The translations under genes and the position numbers were made by a program. The notes beneath the pieces are model-generated. The model was given only the letters and a program-made list of their open reading frames with translations. It did no database searches and had not been told where the DNA came from. This document shows, piece by piece, positions 59,942 through 64,000 of a stretch of DNA of 64,000 nucleotides. The DNA lies in assembly GCF_019236175.1 (NCBI RefSeq), contig NZ_JAFAJM010000013.1:62001-126000 (forward strand), given 5' to 3'. Within the stretch, counting starts at the first letter, position 1; each line of letters starts with the position of its first letter. The stretch is from Chryseobacterium sp. (GTDB lineage Bacteria > Bacteroidota > Bacteroidia > Flavobacteriales > Weeksellaceae).

Positions 59942-62347
59942 TTAGTTTCTCAACGGTTTACCATTCTGTAACATATACTGGATTCTTTCCAGAGTTTTTC
60001 TTTCTCCGCAAAGGGATAAGAAAGTTTCTCTTTCAAGATTCAATAAATATTGTTCTGTAACGACTGTCGGTTCAGATAAATTTCCACCTACCATTACGTT
60101 GGCTAATTTGTCTGCAATTTTCTTGTCGTGTGCAGAGATATAATTTCCGGTAAGCATCTGGTCGGTTCCTACGTAGAACATTCCTAAAGCGTCTTTACCT
60201 AAAACTTTTACCTTTTGTTCGATAGGTTGGGTATATCCTTGCTCTGCTAATAGCTTGGCAATTTTTTTAGCTTCGGCAATCTGTCTGTTTTTACTTACAG
60301 AAACGATGTCTTTTCCTTTTTCAAGGATTCCCATATCATAAGCTTCATAGGCGGAAGTCGCTACTTTACCCATGGCGATATTCATAAATGCATCACGAAG
60401 TCTGTTGTTTTTAACATCATCGTTATGGAATTCTCTGGATGTTCTAAGAGTAAGTTCTTTAGTACCACCACCACCGGGAATAACCCCCACACCGGTTTCT
60501 ACCAGTCCGATGTAAGTTTCTGCTGCGGCTACCACCCGGTCTGCATGCATAGTCATTTCACATCCGCCTCCTAAAGTCATTCCGTGAGGAGCAACAACGA
60601 CAGGAATAGAGGAGTAGCGTACTCTCATCATGGTTTTCTGGAAGTAAGCAATGGCCATATTTAAATCATCCCAGTCTTGTTCGATCGCCATCATAAGGAT
60701 CATGGCAAGGTTGGCTCCTACTGAGAAGTTAGCGCCTTGATTTCCAACGACAAGTCCGTCGTATTCTTTTTCAGCTAAATCAATAGCTCTGTTTAAACCG
60801 TCAAGAACTTCGCCTCCTAGAGAGTTCATTTTTGAGCGGATCTCGAAGTTGATGATTCCGTCTCCCAGATCTTCAATAGCCGCTCCGGAATTGCTCCAGA
60901 TGGTTTTGTTTTTTCTGATATTATCTAAGATGATGAAAGCGTCCTGACCAGGAATATTACTGTAGTTTCCTGAGTTTTTGTCATAATAGATGCTTTGTCC
61001 TTCATCATTTACCTTATAGAATGTTTCTCCTTTTTCAGCTAAAGCTTTTACCCAGTCGGAAACTTCGTATCCTGCATCTTTAGCAAGTTCGATACCTTTT
61101 GCCACACCTATGGCATCCCAGATTTCAAATGGTCCGTTTTCCCATCCGAAACCGGCTCTCATAGCATCATCAATTTTATATACTTCATCAGAAATTTCAG
61201 GAACCTTGTGAGATACATAAGCGAATAATGCACCGAAAGATTTTCTGTAAAGTTCTCCGGCTTTATCTTTACCACCTATCAGTACTTTGAATCTGTCGAT
61301 AGGTTTATCAATCGCTTTGGTAAGCTCAAGGGTAGGGAATGAAGATTTTCCCTGAAGTTCATATTCTAGAGTATCAAGGTTTAATCCGTGGATTTCAGAT
61401 TTACCTTCTGCATTTTTCACTTTTTTATAGAATCCCTGCTCTGTTTTTGAACCCAGCCATTTATTATCCATCATTTTCTGGATATAATCAGGAAGGGCGA
61501 AAACGTCATTAAAGTCGTTCGCTTCGGCTCCGCTTTGACGGACACCGTTGGCTACCATTACTAAAGTATCAAGACCTACTACGTCAGCTGTTCTGAAAGT
61601 AGCGGATTTTGGACGCCCGATAACAGGACCTGTCAGTTTATCGACATCAGAAACGGTAAGTCCTAATTTCTGCACATTGTGAAGAAGATCCATCATGGAG
61701 AATACTCCGATTCTGTTGGCGATGAAAGCAGGTGTATCTTTTGCTAAAACGGTAGTTTTACCTAAAAATTTAGCACCATAACTCATGTAGAAATCAATGA
61801 TTTCAGGATCTGTATCATGGGTAGGGATAATTTCTAAAAGAGGAAGGTACCTTACCGGGTTAAAGAAGTGAGTTCCTGCGAAATATTTTTTAAAATCCTC
61901 GCTTCGTCCTTCAGTAAGTAAGTGAATCGGAATTCCGGATGTATTAGAAGAAATTAGAGTTCCCGGTTTTCTGAATTGTTCAATCTTTTCATATACCGAT
62001 TTCTTGATGTCAAGTCTTTCCACTACTACTTCAATGATCCAGTCTGTATTTTTGATTTTCTGTAAATCGTCATCGAAGTTTCCTACTTTGATTCTATCTG
62101 CAAACTTTGGAGAGTAAAGAAGTGCAGGACTTGCTTTTTTAAGTTTTTCAAAGTTTTCAGCAGCAATTCTGTTTCTTACTGCTTTATCATCTTTGGTCAA
62201 ACCTTTTTTCTGCTCAGCTTCAGTCAGTTCAAAAGGTACGATATCTAAAAGTGACACTTCAACTCCGATATTGGCGAAGTGAGCTGCGATACCGCTTCCC
62301 ATAATTCCTGAACCAAGAACCGTTACATGTTTGATTCTTCTTTTCAT
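59942..62347 (-). CDS. 3-hydroxyacyl-CoA dehydrogenase / enoyl-CoA hydratase fusion (FadB/FadJ-type)
   Basis: 801 aa. The N-terminal half has the NAD-binding VTVLGSGIMGSGIAAHFANI and downstream HAD motifs (THFFNPVRYLPLLEI). The second half carries the crotonase-type domain with MTLGGGCEMTMHADRVVAAA and GVGVIPGGGGTKELTLR (catalytic Glu in EMTMHADRV-region and GVIPGGGG oxyanion region). Order dehydrogenase-then-hydratase is the Bacteroidetes type and is reverse to E. coli FadB. Catalyses the middle two steps of beta-oxidation. It follows marR by 56 bp. Confidence 0.95.
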   Translation of the reverse strand: MKRRIKHVTVLGSGIMGSGIAAHFANIGVEVSLLDIVPFELTEAEQKKGLTKDDKAVRNRIAAENFEKLKKASPALLYSPKFADRIKVGNFDDDLQKIKNTDWIIEVVVERLDIKKSVYEKIEQFRKPGTLISSNTSGIPIHLLTEGRSEDFKKYFAGTHFFNPVRYLPLLEIIPTHDTDPEIIDFYMSYGAKFLGKTTVLAKDTPAFIANRIGVFSMMDLLHNVQKLGLTVSDVDKLTGPVIGRPKSATFRTADVVGLDTLVMVANGVRQSGAEANDFNDVFALPDYIQKMMDNKWLGSKTEQGFYKKVKNAEGKSEIHGLNLDTLEYELQGKSSFPTLELTKAIDKPIDRFKVLIGGKDKAGELYRKSFGALFAYVSHKVPEISDEVYKIDDAMRAGFGWENGPFEIWDAIGVAKGIELAKDAGYEVSDWVKALAEKGETFYKVNDEGQSIYYDKNSGNYSNIPGQDAFIILDNIRKNKTIWSNSGAAIEDLGDGIINFEIRSKMNSLGGEVLDGLNRAIDLAEKEYDGLVVGNQGANFSVGANLAMILMMAIEQDWDDLNMAIAYFQKTMMRVRYSSIPVVVAPHGMTLGGGCEMTMHADRVVAAAETYIGLVETGVGVIPGGGGTKELTLRTSREFHNDDVKNNRLRDAFMNIAMGKVATSAYEAYDMGILEKGKDIVSVSKNRQIAEAKKIAKLLAEQGYTQPIEQKVKVLGKDALGMFYVGTDQMLTGNYISAHDKKIADKLANVMVGGNLSEPTVVTEQYLLNLERETFLSLCGERKTLERIQYMLQNGKPLRN

Positions 62348-62403
62348 ATGTAAATTTTTATTATTGAATAAGGTCGTATGTAAGCATACGGTTACATTAT
62401 AAT

Positions 62404-62883
62404 TTATTTTCTGTTGTTTAACAGCTCGTTGGCTATTTTCATGATTTCGGTCATCACATCTTTAAAAGCTTCCATCTTTTCCGGGGCAATTTTTTCCATT
62501 ACCTTTTTATTGAAATTGACTACAACTTCTTTTGACATATTTCTGGAGTTGAGTCCTTTATCTGTAAGTTTAATGATCACCTCTCTTTTATCGGTGGTGG
62601 TCTTTTCTTTATAGATGTATCCGTTATCTTCCAGAAGTTTGATGATCCTTGTAAGTGAAGTAGGTTCTATGGCCATTTTAGGTCCCAGATTGGTACTTCT
62701 TGTTCCTTCTTTGGGATCAATTTTAAGAAGGGTGAGTGCTTGTACTGCTGTAGAATCATGTTCCTGAGCCAGTTCTGTGTACATTTTTGAAACAGCCAAC
62801 CAGGTCTGTTTTAAAATTAAATCTACGTTTTCTATTTTTTCCTTATTATGATCCATCATTTTTGCGCTAATGGTTTTACCCAA
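62404..62883 (-). CDS. MarR-family regulator of the beta-oxidation operon
   Basis: 159 aa. Winged helix with residues about 45-110: STAVQALTLLKIDPKEGTRS, then LGPKMAIEPTSLTRIIKLLE, DNGYIYKE and the wing TTDKREVIIKLTDKG. Start at 62883; ATGs eight and nine codons later are alternatives. First gene of the leftward operon (marR, hydroxyacyl dehydrogenase, thiolase, acyl-CoA dehydrogenase). Two large palindromes upstream are its likely sites. Fatty-acyl-CoA is the probable inducer, by analogy with other beta-oxidation repressors. Confidence 0.9.
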   Translation of the reverse strand: MGKTISAKMMDHNKEKIENVDLILKQTWLAVSKMYTELAQEHDSTAVQALTLLKIDPKEGTRSTNLGPKMAIEPTSLTRIIKLLEDNGYIYKEKTTTDKREVIIKLTDKGLNSRNMSKEVVVNFNKKVMEKIAPEKMEAFKDVMTEIMKIANELLNNRK

Positions 62884-62890
62884 ATTTAGT

Positions 62891-62914
62891 AAATATTATG
62901 CATGCATAATATTT
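62891..62914. promoter_or_regulatory. MarR operator, proximal palindrome
   Basis: A perfect 24-bp palindrome, AAATATTATGCA/TGCATAATATTT, 8 bp upstream of the marR start codon. It shares the core TATGCATGCATA with the distal site. Position overlaps the leader, fitting autorepression. Confidence 0.75.
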
Positions 62915-62975
62915 ATTAACGTTAAATTTTGTTAATAGCCTGATTGTAAATCGGTTAAATTGTATGATTAGCATA

Positions 62976-62995
62976 ATACTATGCATGCATAGTAT
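62976..62995. promoter_or_regulatory. MarR operator, distal palindrome
   Basis: A perfect 20-bp palindrome, ATACTATGCATGCATAGTAT. Its centre is 83 bp from that of the proximal site, close to eight turns of B-DNA, so both dimers would lie on one face. Confidence 0.75.
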
Positions 62996-63021
62996 GTGAA
63001 ATAAATAACAAAATTGCAGTA

Positions 63022-63945
63022 TTAGTGACAGTTTTCAATGAAATTAACAATTTCCTCGAAAGATTCACATTGTTGTTGGGTATTATCTTTAGTAATTACC
63101 CAAAACTTGTTCTGAAACTCAAAATGAAGGGAAGAAAGGTCTTTTTGGAAATTTTTTTGAAGCAAAGAATACAGCATTTCCTTATAAACCTGGGGGGCGG
63201 AGATATGAGGCGCTATAAAATTCTCGCTCATTTGAAATAATGAAACATGGGTAAGCTCCTCATGCCGGAGTAATATATCTTCTACAATTCCTGAATAAAG
63301 CCGGCTGTTTTTGACATACCATATTTTGTCTGCAAATTCTTTAGCCAGTCTCCAGTCATGGGATGAGAACAGGATCAGTTTATTTTGTTCGCGGGCTAAT
63401 TTCCTGAGGGTTTTAAGAATGATAATTTTATTTTTTTCATCCAGGTGGGTGGTAGGCTCGTCCAGGATGATGACCGGAGAGTTCTGGGTGATCGCTCTTC
63501 CGATAAATGCTTTTTGCAGATTACCGTCGGAAAGGTTTTTTAAAAGGGTGTGTTTGTACTGATTTAAATCCAGCTCATCAATAATGGAAGATACTTCTTT
63601 ACGGTCTTCTTCTTTTAATTCAAAATAAAACGGGTAGTAGATGTATTTTCCCAGTGAGATAAGGTCCTCAACCGTATAATGTTGCGGAACCGGAGATTTT
63701 GAAAAAACGACGGCAATACGCTCTGCAATCTCTTTGACTGAAAGATTTTTTACATTTTTATTGTCGATTAGGATCTCACCATTCCGAAGGGGAATCTGAT
63801 GAAGAATAGATTTAATTAAAGTTGTTTTTCCTACGCCATTATTACCAATCAAAAGACACACATCCCCCAGCTTTAATGCAGCGGTAGCGTTGGATATTAA
63901 AGTGGTATTGTAACCGATACCGGCTTGCCTGATCTGTAGGTGCAT
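63022..63945 (-). CDS. ABC transporter ATP-binding protein (FecE/BtuD-like)
   Basis: 307 aa. Walker A GNNGVGKTTL (about residues 34-43), a signature-like LSDGNLQKAFIGRAI (variant; usually LSGGQ or LSDGE), and Walker B PVIILDEPTTHLD, with D-loop, then SSHDWRL as the H-loop. The most similar class is the importers for iron-siderophore, haem or B12. An extra C-terminal region of about 80 residues with FVITKDNTQQQCE is not part of the core. Permease partners are not in the window and may lie beyond the right end. Confidence 0.9.
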   Translation of the reverse strand: MHLQIRQAGIGYNTTLISNATAALKLGDVCLLIGNNGVGKTTLIKSILHQIPLRNGEILIDNKNVKNLSVKEIAERIAVVFSKSPVPQHYTVEDLISLGKYIYYPFYFELKEEDRKEVSSIIDELDLNQYKHTLLKNLSDGNLQKAFIGRAITQNSPVIILDEPTTHLDEKNKIIILKTLRKLAREQNKLILFSSHDWRLAKEFADKIWYVKNSRLYSGIVEDILLRHEELTHVSLFQMSENFIAPHISAPQVYKEMLYSLLQKNFQKDLSSLHFEFQNKFWVITKDNTQQQCESFEEIVNFIENCH

Positions 63946-64000
63946 GTTTGAATGAGTTATAGATGCGTAATGTCTTACAAAAATAATGTTTTATAATGCA

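Overview
The window is AT-rich DNA of a flavobacterium, most likely Chryseobacterium or a close relative. This rests on the CTnDOT-type Bacteroidetes conjugation genes, the SusC/SusD pair, a DUF6520 protein, TAnnTTTG-type promoters and the style of the housekeeping proteins. It divides into an integrated conjugative element (ICE; about 1-46,830, left end outside the window) and ordinary chromosome (46,830-64,000). The junction lies in the 3' half of a tRNA-Arg(CCU) gene, where the ICE serine recombinase reads straight into the tRNA.

ICE part 1 (1-3,400): the C-terminal end of a DUF3945 protein, topoisomerase III (topB), a tiny lmo0937-type membrane protein and a small hypothetical protein. 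ICE cargo (3,500-26,200): a lipoprotein; a leftward block with an ApeA-type HEPN protein, a 372-aa protein and a 999-aa SF1 helicase, which looks like a phage-defence locus; a P-loop ATPase between remnants of a serine resolvase and another decayed gene; an XRE regulator with its own operator and a divergent promoter; a SusC/SusD/S9-peptidase operon facing a leftward operon for two small coupled proteins, a MauE/DoxX membrane protein and a Cys-rich DUF6520 protein; a TPR-AraC regulator; and RteC. ICE transfer part (26,200-46,870): mobC-mobB-mobA leftward, a candidate oriT, then traA-traB-traD, a DUF1016 nuclease inserted in reverse, and traE-F-G-I-J-K-L-M-N-O-Q. These are followed by a RadC-like JAB protein, a frameshifted second DUF1016 gene, a small protein and the large serine recombinase.

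Chromosome: tRNA-Arg, a 730-bp gap with paired consensus DnaA boxes, uvrA, a TonB receptor, a DUF2490 protein, an HD hydrolase, a methyltransferase and a YegP-like protein. Then comes a leftward beta-oxidation operon: MarR regulator, fused hydroxyacyl-CoA dehydrogenase/enoyl-CoA hydratase, thiolase and acyl-CoA dehydrogenase. Two selfish-looking insertions interrupt it: a REP-associated transposase flanked by its REP hairpins, and a four-helix-bundle gene with an in-frame stop. Two perfect palindromes upstream of marR, 83 bp apart, are the likely operators. An ABC transporter ATPase ends the window.

The best candidates for something not fully described are the three-gene ApeA/helicase block and the DUF6520-MauE-SusCD-peptidase cluster. 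Most functional calls are family recognition by eye; no searches were run.
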